Of a DNA stretch of 64,000 nt, positions 44,013 to 53,479 are shown in pieces. Numbering within the stretch: position 1 is the first letter of the stretch; each line of letters begins with the position of its first letter. This DNA comes from Paenibacillus sp. PAMC 26794 (GTDB taxonomy: Bacteria; Bacillota; Bacilli; Paenibacillales; Paenibacillaceae), in assembly GCF_000316035.1 (NCBI RefSeq), contig NZ_ANHX01000004.1:186001-250000 (forward strand), in the 5' to 3' direction. The position numbers and the translations under genes were made by a program. The notes beneath the pieces are model-generated. The model did not search any database. It worked only from the letters and a program-made list of their open reading frames with translations, and had not been told where the DNA came from.

Positions 44013-45424
44013 TAAAAAGAACATTGGCACAATTGGCCGAGATGTGTGGAGGAACATTAAGTGACGTTGCTGCTCATGGCAATGTAATGGTTGAAGGGGT
44101 ATTTACCGATTCGCGTAAACCCCTGGAAGGCAGTTTGTTTATCCCGCTAGTGGGTGAAAGGTTTGACGGACACGAATTTGTGCAAGCCTGTCTAGAGAAA
44201 GGGGCTGCAGGGGCGATCTGGCAAAAGGATCATGGTATTCCGCCACAAGGAGCTGTCATTGTTGTTGACGACACACTTGTCGCACTGCAAGCACTCGCAT
44301 CTGCTTATCTAACGGAGAATAAAGCGGCTGTAGTCGGCATTACAGGCAGCAACGGCAAGACAACAACAAAGGACATCGTGGATGCCATTCTCTCGACGAC
44401 GTTCAAAGTGCATAAGACGCAAGGCAACTTCAATAATCACATTGGTTTACCACTGACTGTACTAAGCATGGACCCGGATACCGAGATTATCATTTTGGAG
44501 ATGGGTATGAGTGGTCGCGGGGAAATTAACGATCTGTCGGTTATTGCGCAGCCTGATGTAGCGATCATTACCAATATTGGTGAATCACATCTGCTTCAGC
44601 TGGGGTCCAGATTGGAGATTGCCAGAGCCAAAGCCGAGATTGCCGCGGGATTGAAGCCTGGCGGGTTACTGATCTACAACGGAGACGAGCCTTTAATTGC
44701 ACAAGTCCTTGAAGAGCCCGCAACGAAACAACCCGATGGATTGCAGCGGTTTACATTTGGTCTGCAAACCGATAATGATGACTATCCTACCGGACTTATG
44801 AATGCGCAGAACGGGGTAGTTTTCACCACCAAACAGTCTGGAGAACATGCATTTACGCTACCTCTGCTAGGAACGCATAATGTTGTTAACTGTCTGGCTG
44901 CTTTGGCTGTAGCCCGTCATTTCAAAGTGACGACGGAGCAGATTGCCGCGGGATTGTCTCGCTTGAAACTAACAGGCATGCGTATTGAAGTTACTCAAGG
45001 CGTTAGTGGTCTAACCCTGCTGAATGATGCATACAATGCAAGTCCAACCTCCATGAAGGTCGCAATCGATGTACTAGAAGGTCTGAAAGGATACCGCATG
45101 AAAGTGGCTGTGCTTGGTGATATGCTTGAACTCGGTCCCCAAGAGCAGGATCTGCATTACGGAATCGGAGAGTATATCACATCGGCCAAAATGGACATGG
45201 TGCTGGTATATGGTCCGCTATCAGCCAAGATTGCTGAAGGAGCAAGCAAGCATATGCCTACAGAGGCTGTGCATGCTTTTATAGATAAAGAAGAAATGAC
45301 CCGTTATCTACTGGAGAAACTACATCCCAGAGACGTTGTCTTGTTCAAAGCCTCAAGAGGCATGAAGCTGGAGGACGTGGTCGAAGCACTACAAATAGCA
45401 CCATTACAGAATCGAGTAGACTAG
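44009..45424 (+). CDS. murF: UDP-MurNAc-tripeptide:D-Ala-D-Ala ligase MurF
   Basis: A 471-residue Mur ligase that adds D-Ala-D-Ala to complete the UDP-MurNAc pentapeptide. The ATP loop is ITGSNGKTTT (GSNGKT 113-118), preceded by the substrate-binding domain with TDSRKPLEGSLF. HNVVNCLAALAVA and LNDAYNASPTSM are further landmarks. The start is TTG 44009 and overlaps the murE stop by 4 nt, with AAGGGGC 8 nt upstream. In B. subtilis murF is outside the dcw cluster; here it is in the more general bacterial position. Confidence 0.95.
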   Translation: MIKRTLAQLAEMCGGTLSDVAAHGNVMVEGVFTDSRKPLEGSLFIPLVGERFDGHEFVQACLEKGAAGAIWQKDHGIPPQGAVIVVDDTLVALQALASAYLTENKAAVVGITGSNGKTTTKDIVDAILSTTFKVHKTQGNFNNHIGLPLTVLSMDPDTEIIILEMGMSGRGEINDLSVIAQPDVAIITNIGESHLLQLGSRLEIARAKAEIAAGLKPGGLLIYNGDEPLIAQVLEEPATKQPDGLQRFTFGLQTDNDDYPTGLMNAQNGVVFTTKQSGEHAFTLPLLGTHNVVNCLAALAVARHFKVTTEQIAAGLSRLKLTGMRIEVTQGVSGLTLLNDAYNASPTSMKVAIDVLEGLKGYRMKVAVLGDMLELGPQEQDLHYGIGEYITSAKMDMVLVYGPLSAKIAEGASKHMPTEAVHAFIDKEEMTRYLLEKLHPRDVVLFKASRGMKLEDVVEALQIAPLQNRVD

Positions 45425-45436
45425 AGGGGTGAACCC

Positions 45437-46405
45437 ATGGATTTTCAGGTATTACTGTTAACAATCGGCGTTTCATTTATTCTGGCGGTGATTGCCGCAC
45501 CGCTCCTGATTCCGCTGTTACGTCGAATGAAATTCGGACAGCAAGTTAGGGAAGATGGGCCTCAGAGCCATTTGAAAAAAAGCGGGACACCTACAATGGG
45601 TGGAGTCGTCATTTTAGTTGCGTTCACATTGGCCTTTTTGAAATTTTCAGCAGTCAAGAATACAGACTTTTATGTCTTGCTCGTGGCTACGCTGGGATTC
45701 GGGCTGATTGGCTTCCTGGATGATTACATCAAAATTGTGTTCAAACGTTCGCTGGGACTGACGGCCAGACAAAAAATGCTGGGCCAATTGTTCTTCAGTG
45801 CAGTGATGTGTGTCTTGCTGATCCAGAATGGACACAGCACAGCCATCTCTATTCCGGGTACGTCATTCTCGTTTGACTGGACTGGATGGTTCTATTATCC
45901 GTTTGTCGTATTCATGATGCTTGCCATTACCAATGCGGTTAACTTTACCGACGGTCTGGATGGTTTGCTGTCAGGGGTAAGTGCGATTGCCTTTGGCGCG
46001 TTTGCCATTGTGGCGATGCAAGCCACGTCGATGCCGGCAGCAGTGTGTGCAGCAGCGATGATCGGAGCCGTACTCGGTTTTCTGGTATACAATGCACATC
46101 CGGCCAAAGTGTTTATGGGAGACACCGGTTCTCTGGGGATTGGCGGTGCGATTGGTGCGGTAGCGATTGTAACCAAAACAGAGCTTCTATTTGTCATCAT
46201 TGGCGGTATTTTTGTTATCGAGATCCTGTCTGTCATCATTCAAGTGGTATCTTTCAAGACTCGTGGCAAGCGTGTATTCAAAATGAGCCCTATTCACCAT
46301 CACTTTGAATTAAGTGGTTGGTCAGAATGGCGGGTTGTTATTACCTTTTGGGCGGTAGGCGCAATTTTGGCCGCTCTTGGACTTTATCTCAACAAGGGGT
46401 TGTAG
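45437..46405 (+). CDS. mraY: Phospho-MurNAc-pentapeptide translocase MraY
   Basis: A 322-residue polytopic enzyme, about ten membrane helices, that moves phospho-MurNAc-pentapeptide to undecaprenyl phosphate to form lipid I. Landmarks are KKSGTPTMGG (about 49-58), FLDDYIK with the DD pair (about 94-100), NFTDGLDGL and the C-terminal SPIHHHFEL triple histidine. The start at ATG 45437 follows GAGGGGTG. It ends 3 nt before murD. Confidence 0.96.
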   Translation: MDFQVLLLTIGVSFILAVIAAPLLIPLLRRMKFGQQVREDGPQSHLKKSGTPTMGGVVILVAFTLAFLKFSAVKNTDFYVLLVATLGFGLIGFLDDYIKIVFKRSLGLTARQKMLGQLFFSAVMCVLLIQNGHSTAISIPGTSFSFDWTGWFYYPFVVFMMLAITNAVNFTDGLDGLLSGVSAIAFGAFAIVAMQATSMPAAVCAAAMIGAVLGFLVYNAHPAKVFMGDTGSLGIGGAIGAVAIVTKTELLFVIIGGIFVIEILSVIIQVVSFKTRGKRVFKMSPIHHHFELSGWSEWRVVITFWAVGAILAALGLYLNKGL

Positions 46406-46408
46406 ATC

Positions 46409-47830
46409 ATGAACCATCCTGAATCATATCGCGGACAACAAGTAGTTGTGCTCGGATTGGCCAAAAGCGGCGTACAGGTCGCCAAAGTCCTGGATCGCGC
46501 CGGAGCGAAGGTTACAGTAAATGATAAAAAAGAGAGAGATCAATGTCCCGAAGCTTCCGAATTGGAGGCTTTGGGAATTTCTGTTGTATGCGGAGGGCAT
46601 CCGGATGATCTGATTCACAGTGGTGTGAAGCTGGTTGTCAAAAACCCGGGTATCCCATACCATGCAGCTCCTGTGCAGCAAGCTTTGGCATTGGGCATTG
46701 AAGTGGTGACCGAAGTAGAGGTTGCTTATCATCTATGTGCTGCACCCATGATTGGGATTACGGGCTCCAACGGCAAAACAACAACGACCACTTGGGTGGG
46801 AGAAATGTTGGAGCATGCCGGCCTCAAACCGATTGTTGCCGGTAATATCGGAACACCTCTCTGTGAAGCGGCAGAGCAAGCTTCTCCAGATAACTGGATG
46901 GTTGTGGAGCTTAGCAGTTTCCAGCTCAAAGGAACGGTTGATTTCCGTCCTCGGATTGCCAGCTTACTTAACGTTGCAGAGACACATCTGGACTATCATG
47001 GGGATCTGGATGATTATGTGGCTTCCAAAGCCAAACTGTTCGCCAATCAGCAGCCTGACGACGTAGCCATCCTGAATTGGGATGATGCGGTATGTCGTGG
47101 TCTGGTTCCTTACATCAAAGGCAGATTGCTTCCCTTCTCAATGATTGAGAAATTGAATACAGGTGTGTATGCAGATCCTCCTTATGTGGATGGAGAAGAG
47201 GATGATGTGAAGCGTCAGCTTATCTACGCGGATGAAAACGGAGATCACCACATCATTATTGACATCGAGAACATTGGCATCGCTGGACTCTTCAATGTGG
47301 AAAATGCAATGGCTGCTGTGGCCATTGCCGTAGCTGCAGGAGCTGATCCAGCAGTGCTGGCTGCTCCACTTGCAGACTTCAAGGCGGTTGAACACCGACT
47401 TGAATATGTTCTGGAGCATAATGGCTCTGCATACTACAACAACTCCAAAGCGACCAATTCCAAAGCTACGGTTATGGCCCTGAATTCGTTCAAGGAACCG
47501 GTCGTATTAATTGCCGGAGGGCTGGATCGTGGATCAGACATGATGGAGTTGTTACCCTTGTTCCAGGAACGGGTAAAAGCTGTCGTTGCAATTGGAGAGA
47601 CACGGACAAAAATTGCCAAGGTCGCGGAACTTGCCGGATTAAAGCAAATTAAGGTCGTCGATAATGAGGAGGACGCTGCCCGTACGTTAACCGTTGCTGT
47701 GCAGGAAGCATCGAAGCTTGCCACTGCTGGAGATGTCGTTTTGTTATCCCCGGCATGCGCAAGTTGGGACATGTTTGCTTCCTATGAAGAGCGGGGACGC
47801 ATTTTTAAAGAGGCGGCGCATAACTTGTAA
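46409..47830 (+). CDS. murD: UDP-MurNAc-L-Ala:D-glutamate ligase MurD
   Basis: A 473-residue Mur ligase adding D-glutamate. The N-terminal Rossmann-like domain opens with VVVLGLAKSGVQVAKVL. The ATP loop is ITGSNGKTTTTTW (about 115-127), with ELSSFQL and LNVAETHLDYHG following. NNSKATNSKATVMAL and LSPACASWDMF lie in the third domain. The start is ATG 46409, with AAGGGGTTG inside the end of mraY. Its stop codon is the first part of a strong hairpin in the gap to spoVE. Confidence 0.95.
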   Translation: MNHPESYRGQQVVVLGLAKSGVQVAKVLDRAGAKVTVNDKKERDQCPEASELEALGISVVCGGHPDDLIHSGVKLVVKNPGIPYHAAPVQQALALGIEVVTEVEVAYHLCAAPMIGITGSNGKTTTTTWVGEMLEHAGLKPIVAGNIGTPLCEAAEQASPDNWMVVELSSFQLKGTVDFRPRIASLLNVAETHLDYHGDLDDYVASKAKLFANQQPDDVAILNWDDAVCRGLVPYIKGRLLPFSMIEKLNTGVYADPPYVDGEEDDVKRQLIYADENGDHHIIIDIENIGIAGLFNVENAMAAVAIAVAAGADPAVLAAPLADFKAVEHRLEYVLEHNGSAYYNNSKATNSKATVMALNSFKEPVVLIAGGLDRGSDMMELLPLFQERVKAVVAIGETRTKIAKVAELAGLKQIKVVDNEEDAARTLTVAVQEASKLATAGDVVLLSPACASWDMFASYEERGRIFKEAAHNL

Positions 47831-47856
47831 GTAGGGGGGTGGAAAAGCCCCTACTT
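47829..47856 (+). other. Hairpin in the murD-spoVE gap
   Basis: AAGTAGGGG (47829-47837) and CCCCTACTT (47848-47856) form a perfect 9-bp stem overlapping the murD stop codon. No T-run follows, so it is not a normal terminator. It may protect an mRNA end or affect spoVE translation. Confidence 0.5.
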
Positions 47857-47878
47857 CCATGCAAGGGGTGGCCTCCTG

Positions 47879-48976
47879 ATGAAACAGACGCGACCGGCAC
47901 CAGATATTTGGTTGCTGATTTGTATTTTGGCATTGCTTGCCATCGGCATTATTATGGTATATAGTGCGGGCTCGGTGCTTGCCTTTCATGACTATGGCGA
48001 TTCATTTTATTTTGTAAAAAGACAGGCCCTGTTTGCGGTGCTTGGGCTTGTAGCCATGTTCGTAACTGCTAATGTAGACTACCGGGTGTGGAGGAAATAT
48101 GCCAAGCCTATATTGATTGCCTGTTTTATTATGCTCATTGCGGTGCTCATTCCTGGCATCGGTGTGGTTCGCGGTGGTGCACGAAGTTGGCTGGGCATTG
48201 GTTCGTTCGGTATTCAGCCCTCAGAATTTATGAAGCTGGGCATGATTCTGTTTCTCGCTCACTGGCTGAGCAAGGAACCGGGCAAAATAAAAACCTTCAC
48301 AACGGGGCTTCTGCCACCGCTGGGACTGATCGGTTTGGCTTTTGGGATTATTATGCTGCAACCTGATTTGGGGACTGGCACCGTGATGATGGGCGCATCG
48401 ATGCTTATTATTTTTACAGCCGGAGCGCGAATGAAACATCTAAGCCTGCTTGCTCTTGGTGGCATAGCGGGGTTTGCAGCTTTGATTGCAGCAGCACCCT
48501 ATCGGTTGCAGCGTATCACAGCGTTTTTGGACCCGTGGTCCGATCCGCTGGGTGCCGGATATCAGATCATTCAATCCTTATACGCGATTGGTCCGGGTGG
48601 ACTGGCGGGATTGGGGCTGGGTATGAGCCGGCAGAAGTACAGTTATGTACCTGAACCGCAAACGGACTTTATTTTTAGTATTTTGGCCGAAGAACTCGGC
48701 TTTATAGGTGGAATGATTGTATTATTGTTGTTTCTGGTGCTGGTGTGGAGAGGGATGCGTGTAGCCATGACCGTTCCGGATGCCTTCGGCAGTCTGCTTG
48801 GTGTTGGTATCGTAGGTATGGTCGCCGTACAGGTCATTATTAACATTGGTGTTGTCATTGGCATGATGCCTGTTACAGGTATTACATTGCCTCTGATCAG
48901 TTACGGCGGATCATCATTGACCCTCATGCTCACAGCACTGGGCATTTTAGTGAATTTATCCCGTTATGCGAGGTGA
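47879..48976 (+). CDS. spoVE: SEDS-family glycan polymerase SpoVE/FtsW
   Basis: A 365-residue polytopic protein, about ten membrane helices, of the FtsW/RodA/SpoVE family. These enzymes polymerise lipid II into glycan strands with a partner class B PBP. Landmarks are RGGARSWLGIGSFGIQPSEFMKL and the C-terminal GMMPVTGITLPLISYGGSS. In this position between murD and murG B. subtilis has spoVE, the SpoVD partner in cortex synthesis. Whether this copy also serves division is not clear from the window. The start is ATG 47879 behind AAGGGGTGG. Confidence 0.9.
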   Translation: MKQTRPAPDIWLLICILALLAIGIIMVYSAGSVLAFHDYGDSFYFVKRQALFAVLGLVAMFVTANVDYRVWRKYAKPILIACFIMLIAVLIPGIGVVRGGARSWLGIGSFGIQPSEFMKLGMILFLAHWLSKEPGKIKTFTTGLLPPLGLIGLAFGIIMLQPDLGTGTVMMGASMLIIFTAGARMKHLSLLALGGIAGFAALIAAAPYRLQRITAFLDPWSDPLGAGYQIIQSLYAIGPGGLAGLGLGMSRQKYSYVPEPQTDFIFSILAEELGFIGGMIVLLLFLVLVWRGMRVAMTVPDAFGSLLGVGIVGMVAVQVIINIGVVIGMMPVTGITLPLISYGGSSLTLMLTALGILVNLSRYAR

Positions 48977-48983
48977 CTATGCG

Positions 48984-50093
48984 ATGCGAGTCGTTCTAAG
49001 CGGTGGCGGTACGGGTGGACATATCTATCCGGCCGTTGCCATAGCAAGACAATGCGAGGCGGAGAACCCGGACTCGACATTTCTATACATCGGAGGAACC
49101 AGAGGGCTGGAAAGCAAGCTGGTTCCCCAAGAAAATATTCCTTTTAAATCCATTGATATTACGGGCTTTCGGCGGAAATTGTCCATCGACAACCTGAAAA
49201 CGGTCATGCGTTTCATTCAAGGTGTACGCAAGTCCAAAAAAATGCTGAAGGAATTCAAACCGGATGTTGTGATTGGTACAGGTGGATATGTGTGTGGACC
49301 TGTGGTATATGCAGCAACAAAACTGGGAATTCCGAGTATAATTCATGAACAGAACGCCATCCCTGGTCTGACGAACAAATTTTTGATGCGTTATGTGGAC
49401 ACGGTTGCCGTTAGCTTTGAAGGTTCTGAAAAATCGTTTTCCGGCGCAAAAAAGGTGATCTACACCGGTAATCCGCGAGCGACTACGGTAGCCCAGGCTA
49501 GCCGTGATCGTGGTTTTGCCACATTAGGTGTACCGATGAACAGCCGCGTTGTTCTTGTGGTTGGTGGCAGTCGCGGGGCAAAAGCAATCAATCAGGCCAT
49601 GGTGGACATGTCTCCAATGCTGGAACAATTGGACGATGTACATGTAGTTTACGTGACAGGGGATACCTATTTTGATGGAACGCGTGAAGCCATTCGCAGC
49701 TCATTGGGGACGATGCCAAACCATCTGCATGTCCTGCCTTACGTGCACAATATGCCTGAGGTGCTTGCCTGCACATCCTTGATTGTAAACCGCGCAGGTG
49801 CATCATTCCTTGCGGAGATTACATCACTGGGTATTCCTTCGATTCTGATTCCGTCACCTAACGTGACTAATAATCATCAGGAAGCCAATGCACGCACGCT
49901 TGAAGGTGGAGGCGCATCACTCACGATGCTGGAGAAGGATCTTACAGGAAAAGTCCTGTATGAAGCCATCGCCAAGATTATGAATGATGAATCGGGACGC
50001 AAACGAATGGCTGAAGCCTCCAGGAAACTGGGGAAACCCGATGCAGCTGAAGTGCTTGTTCATGAAATTCAGCGTCTTGCTGCACGCCGATAA
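48984..50093 (+). CDS. murG: UDP-GlcNAc:lipid I GlcNAc transferase MurG
   Basis: A 369-residue GT28 glycosyltransferase that makes lipid II on the inner face of the membrane. The N-terminal loop is SGGGTGGHIYPAVAIA; HEQNAIPGLTNK and VVGGSRGAKAINQ follow, and the UDP-GlcNAc site is near NRAGASFLAEI. The start at ATG 48984 is 8 nt after GAGGTG; an ATG at 48966 lies in the end of spoVE ahead of that site. The following 149 bp (50094-50242) contain no recognised gene or terminator. Confidence 0.95.
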   Translation: MRVVLSGGGTGGHIYPAVAIARQCEAENPDSTFLYIGGTRGLESKLVPQENIPFKSIDITGFRRKLSIDNLKTVMRFIQGVRKSKKMLKEFKPDVVIGTGGYVCGPVVYAATKLGIPSIIHEQNAIPGLTNKFLMRYVDTVAVSFEGSEKSFSGAKKVIYTGNPRATTVAQASRDRGFATLGVPMNSRVVLVVGGSRGAKAINQAMVDMSPMLEQLDDVHVVYVTGDTYFDGTREAIRSSLGTMPNHLHVLPYVHNMPEVLACTSLIVNRAGASFLAEITSLGIPSILIPSPNVTNNHQEANARTLEGGGASLTMLEKDLTGKVLYEAIAKIMNDESGRKRMAEASRKLGKPDAAEVLVHEIQRLAARR

Positions 50094-50242
50094 AGTGTGA
50101 TTGTGGGCGATTGTCACACACAAGACGGGGCTGACATAAGATACCGTATAAATCGTGACCATCGTTCCATGGCGCCAGAACACGGTCTGTAGCAACAGAA
50201 CATACCGTGCTCATCGGTTTTGAAGCAAAGGAGGAAGCAAAC

Positions 50243-51148
50243 ATGCATCAGTGGATATCGTTACTATCCCAGAATAATGTTGGCAGAGTTCTTGAAAACG
50301 AATCGCTAGCCAAATACACCACATGGAAGATCGGCGGTCCTGCGGATGCACTGGTCATTCCCGAGAATAAAGAGCAGATAATGAATCTCGTTCAATTGCT
50401 TCACACGTATCAGATTCCGTGGATGCAACTTGGACGGGGCTCAAACATGCTGGTGTCAGACAAAGGAATACGTGGTGTTGTGGTGAAACTAGGCGAGGGC
50501 TTTGATTATGCCGAATTTCACGAAGGCGGTGTAACCGCCGGAGCGGCGCATTCTTTTGTTAAACTCAGTGTGGTTGCTGCCAAAAAGGAATGGGCCGGTC
50601 TGGAATTCGGCAGCGGTATCCCCGGCACTGTCGGTGGAGCTGTGTACATGAATGCAGGCGCGCATGGATCGGATGTGTCACGGATATTCAAATTCGCTGA
50701 GATTGTACTGGAGACAGGGGAATTGGTACGTTACAGCAAGGAGGACATGGATTTTGCCTACCGCCACTCTGTTCTGCATGATCGGAGAGGCATCGTGCTG
50801 GAAGCTGCATTTGAACTCCAGCATGGAGAGCGCAACGTCATTTCGGAAACGATGGCGGCTTACAAAGATCGCCGGCGCCGCACACAGCCACTGCAGATGG
50901 CATGTGCAGGTAGTGTATTCCGAAATCCACCGGGTGATCATGCAGCCCGCCTGATTGAAGCAGCAGGGCTGAAAGGAATGACCCAGGGAGGCGCACAGGT
51001 ATCCACCATGCATGCCAATTTCATTGTTAATACAGGCCAAGCAACAGCAGAGGACGTTATCACCCTAATGCAGCAGATACAGAGCACTATATCATCTCAA
51101 AACGGTATTAACCTGGTACCGGAAGTCTTCGTAGTGGGTGAGCGGTAA
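50243..51148 (+). CDS. murB: UDP-N-acetylenolpyruvoylglucosamine reductase MurB
   Basis: A 301-residue flavoenzyme that reduces enolpyruvyl-UDP-GlcNAc to UDP-MurNAc. The FAD-binding domain carries TTWKIGGPADAL, LGRGSNMLVSDKG and the GSGIPGTVGGAVYMNAGAHG block. The catalytic serine is in CAGSVFRNPPGDHAARLI, a short type II arrangement. The start is ATG 50243 behind AAGGAGGAAG; a longer frame to 50207 has no family support. murA follows after 17 bp, so both steps of UDP-MurNAc synthesis are adjacent. Confidence 0.95.
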   Translation: MHQWISLLSQNNVGRVLENESLAKYTTWKIGGPADALVIPENKEQIMNLVQLLHTYQIPWMQLGRGSNMLVSDKGIRGVVVKLGEGFDYAEFHEGGVTAGAAHSFVKLSVVAAKKEWAGLEFGSGIPGTVGGAVYMNAGAHGSDVSRIFKFAEIVLETGELVRYSKEDMDFAYRHSVLHDRRGIVLEAAFELQHGERNVISETMAAYKDRRRRTQPLQMACAGSVFRNPPGDHAARLIEAAGLKGMTQGGAQVSTMHANFIVNTGQATAEDVITLMQQIQSTISSQNGINLVPEVFVVGER

Positions 51149-51165
51149 ACCCCGGAGGTGATACA

Positions 51166-52449
51166 TTGGACAAATTGGTGATTGAAGGCGGGAAACCCCT
51201 CTCAGGATCCATACGCATCCATGGAGCAAAAAATGCCGCTTTACCGATTATGGCCGCAAGTTTGTTGGCAGATGGAGAAGTTACACTGCATAACGTTCCA
51301 TACTTGCTGGACATTGAAGTGATGCTGTATATCCTGGAACGGCTTGGATGCACGTGTCGGCATGAACAGGGAACAGTGACGATTAATACCTCGTCTATCC
51401 GGTCATATGATGTGCCAGAAGATCTAATGAAGCAGATGCGCTCTTCCATTTTTTTGATGGGACCATTGCTGGCTAAGTTTGGGCAAGTGTCAGTGTATCA
51501 GCCAGGAGGCTGTGCCATTGGAGAACGCAAAATTGATCTTCACCTCCGGGGCCTGGAAGCGCTCGGAGCTTTGATTGAAGAGCAGGACCAACAGATTATC
51601 TGTCATGGACACAATCTGGTGGGTACAGATATTCATTTGGATTTCCCGAGTGTGGGAGCGACCGAGAATATCATGATGGCAGCCGTTATGGCTAAAGGGA
51701 CGACAACCATTTGCAACGCGGCAAGAGAACCTGAAATACAGGACCTGCAACACTTCCTGAATGCTATGGGTGCAAGCATCATTGGTGCAGGAACGGATAC
51801 GATTACGATCAATGGCGTTGAGAAACTGAAGCCATGTTCCTATGAGATTATACCGGATCGAATCGTTGCCGGAACCGTGATGATTGCAGCAGCAGCAACG
51901 CGAGGCAATGTTACGCTTACACACTGCAATCCTGCTCATCTTACTTCACTTATACATGTATTGAAGCGCACTGGTGTTCAAATCACAGTCTGCAATGATA
52001 TAATGACGGTGAGCTGTATGAGCCGTCCCAAATCAGTAGACCGTATTGTGACTTCTCCGTATCCTTCGTTTCCGACAGATTTGCAATCGCAAATCATGGT
52101 GCTGCTCAGTCTGGCAGACGGAGTCAGTGTGATGAAGGAAACGGTATTCGAAGGCCGGTTCAAACATGTGGATGAACTGAATGTGATGGGGGCTGATATT
52201 TCAGTCGACCTAAACGCAGCATTTATCCGTGGTGTTCCCCGTCTGTACGGGGCTACAGTAGAAGCAACCGATCTTCGTGCAGGTGCAGCTCTGGTCATTG
52301 CTGGTCTGGCTGCTCAAGGCAAAACGGTTGTGGAGCAAGTGCATCATATTGACCGGGGCTACGATCAGATCGAGAAGTTATTCCAAAGTCTTGGAGCATC
52401 GGTTGAGCGACAGTCGCCCGTTTCGAAACAGTTGGATTTTGCCAATTAA
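51166..52449 (+). CDS. murA: UDP-GlcNAc 1-carboxyvinyltransferase MurA
   Basis: A 427-residue enzyme transferring enolpyruvate from PEP to UDP-GlcNAc, the first committed step of peptidoglycan synthesis. The active-site loop is PGGCAIGERKIDLH with C116, the residue attacked by fosfomycin. K22-N23 near the N-terminus and the RFKHVDEL loop are conserved. The start is TTG 51166 behind GGAGGTG. Its place between murB and divIB differs from B. subtilis, where murAA lies outside the dcw cluster. A second murA may exist elsewhere; this cannot be seen here. Confidence 0.94.
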   Translation: MDKLVIEGGKPLSGSIRIHGAKNAALPIMAASLLADGEVTLHNVPYLLDIEVMLYILERLGCTCRHEQGTVTINTSSIRSYDVPEDLMKQMRSSIFLMGPLLAKFGQVSVYQPGGCAIGERKIDLHLRGLEALGALIEEQDQQIICHGHNLVGTDIHLDFPSVGATENIMMAAVMAKGTTTICNAAREPEIQDLQHFLNAMGASIIGAGTDTITINGVEKLKPCSYEIIPDRIVAGTVMIAAAATRGNVTLTHCNPAHLTSLIHVLKRTGVQITVCNDIMTVSCMSRPKSVDRIVTSPYPSFPTDLQSQIMVLLSLADGVSVMKETVFEGRFKHVDELNVMGADISVDLNAAFIRGVPRLYGATVEATDLRAGAALVIAGLAAQGKTVVEQVHHIDRGYDQIEKLFQSLGASVERQSPVSKQLDFAN

Positions 52450-52459
52450 CGTCCTTGGA

Positions 52460-52483
52460 GTCCCCTTCTTGAAGGGAGGGGAC
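52460..52483 (+). other. Small GC hairpin between murA and divIB
   Basis: GTCCCC-TTC pairs with GAA-GGGA-GGGGAC, with a bulge. It lies just after the murA stop and before the divIB ribosome site. There is no T-run, so a role in mRNA processing or partial attenuation is the most that can be said. Confidence 0.35.
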
Positions 52484-52507
52484 CTGAGGCTTTGTGGAGC
52501 GCTACTT

Positions 52508-53275
52508 ATGCCTAAAAGTCAAATTCCGGTTCTGAAGAAGAATCGGCCAAAAGGAAACACAAGCCGCAAAATTGTAATTATTCTCTTATTATTATTTATT
52601 GTATTGCTGGCTGTATTATTCTTTCGTTCTTCCATGAGTCGGATTTCGGCAATTGAAATTACGGGTAATGTATATACAGCGACTTCAGAACTGCTGGAGA
52701 AAAGTGGTCTGAAAGAAGGCGAACAATTTTTTGGGACAAGTACTGCCGAGGTTATTGAGCGTCTCAAGACTATCAAGGCGATTTCCACCGTTACCGTGGA
52801 CAAGCAATTTCCGGGGATTATCCATATCAAGGTTCAGGAATATGCTACGGTTGCTTATGAGCTTGGTTCTGACGGTACGTTAAAAGCGATATTAGCCAGT
52901 GGGACAAGCTTGACGGTTCCGGCAACAATTGGTGTTGCTGTGGAGAAGCCTATATTGACCCAATGGAAGGCTGATGATCCACTCAAAGCCAAACTGAGCC
53001 AGACACTGGCTAAAATTCCGAATGAATTGACGACGGATATTTCGGAAATTATTCCGAATCCAACGCCTTCATTTCCGGATCAGATTCGGATGTATACCAA
53101 ATCGCAGTTTGAAGTGATTACAACCGTCTCTCTTTTATCGGATAAAGTGGAGTATCTGAATCAGGTGATTGAGACCGAACGGCCTGGGAAAATCACCATG
53201 CTTGAGGCAGATACCTATGTCCCTTTCATCCCGGATGACCCGGAAGATGATGCTGAACCAGGAGCAAGCCCCTGA
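52508..53275 (+). CDS. divIB: Cell division protein DivIB/FtsQ
   Basis: A 255-residue bitopic divisome protein. It has a basic cytoplasmic tail (about 1-20), one membrane helix (about 22-39, IVIILLLLFIVLLAVLFF), a POTRA domain starting at SRISAIEITGNVYTA, then the FtsQ/DivIB beta domain and an acidic tail (DDPEDDAEP). It scaffolds FtsL and DivIC outside the membrane. The start is ATG 52508 with GTGGAG upstream; the open frame continues back into murA without family similarity. Confidence 0.9.
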   Translation: MPKSQIPVLKKNRPKGNTSRKIVIILLLLFIVLLAVLFFRSSMSRISAIEITGNVYTATSELLEKSGLKEGEQFFGTSTAEVIERLKTIKAISTVTVDKQFPGIIHIKVQEYATVAYELGSDGTLKAILASGTSLTVPATIGVAVEKPILTQWKADDPLKAKLSQTLAKIPNELTTDISEIIPNPTPSFPDQIRMYTKSQFEVITTVSLLSDKVEYLNQVIETERPGKITMLEADTYVPFIPDDPEDDAEPGASP

Positions 53276-53321
53276 TCTTTGCCATTATGAGGCTGGACTG
53301 AATATGAAAGCCTAGGCAGGT

Positions 53322-53336
53322 CGGGGTTTGACCCCG
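53322..53336 (+). other. Compact GC hairpin in the divIB-ftsA gap
   Basis: CGGGGT-TTG-ACCCCG forms a 6-bp stem with a 3-nt loop about 50 bp after divIB. No T-run follows. It might be a weak transcription barrier ahead of the ftsAZ promoter. Confidence 0.35.
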
Positions 53337-53479
53337 TCAGAGCAATGAAACTTGTTCTTTCTGAGATGAAGAAAAAATGATACACTTGAACTTATGGCAC
53401 ATGAGTTGCCTCCTTCTTTTTTCTTCAATGTTTTATGTCTGGCAACCAGATTTTGACACCCAAAAACATTGTAGAAAAA

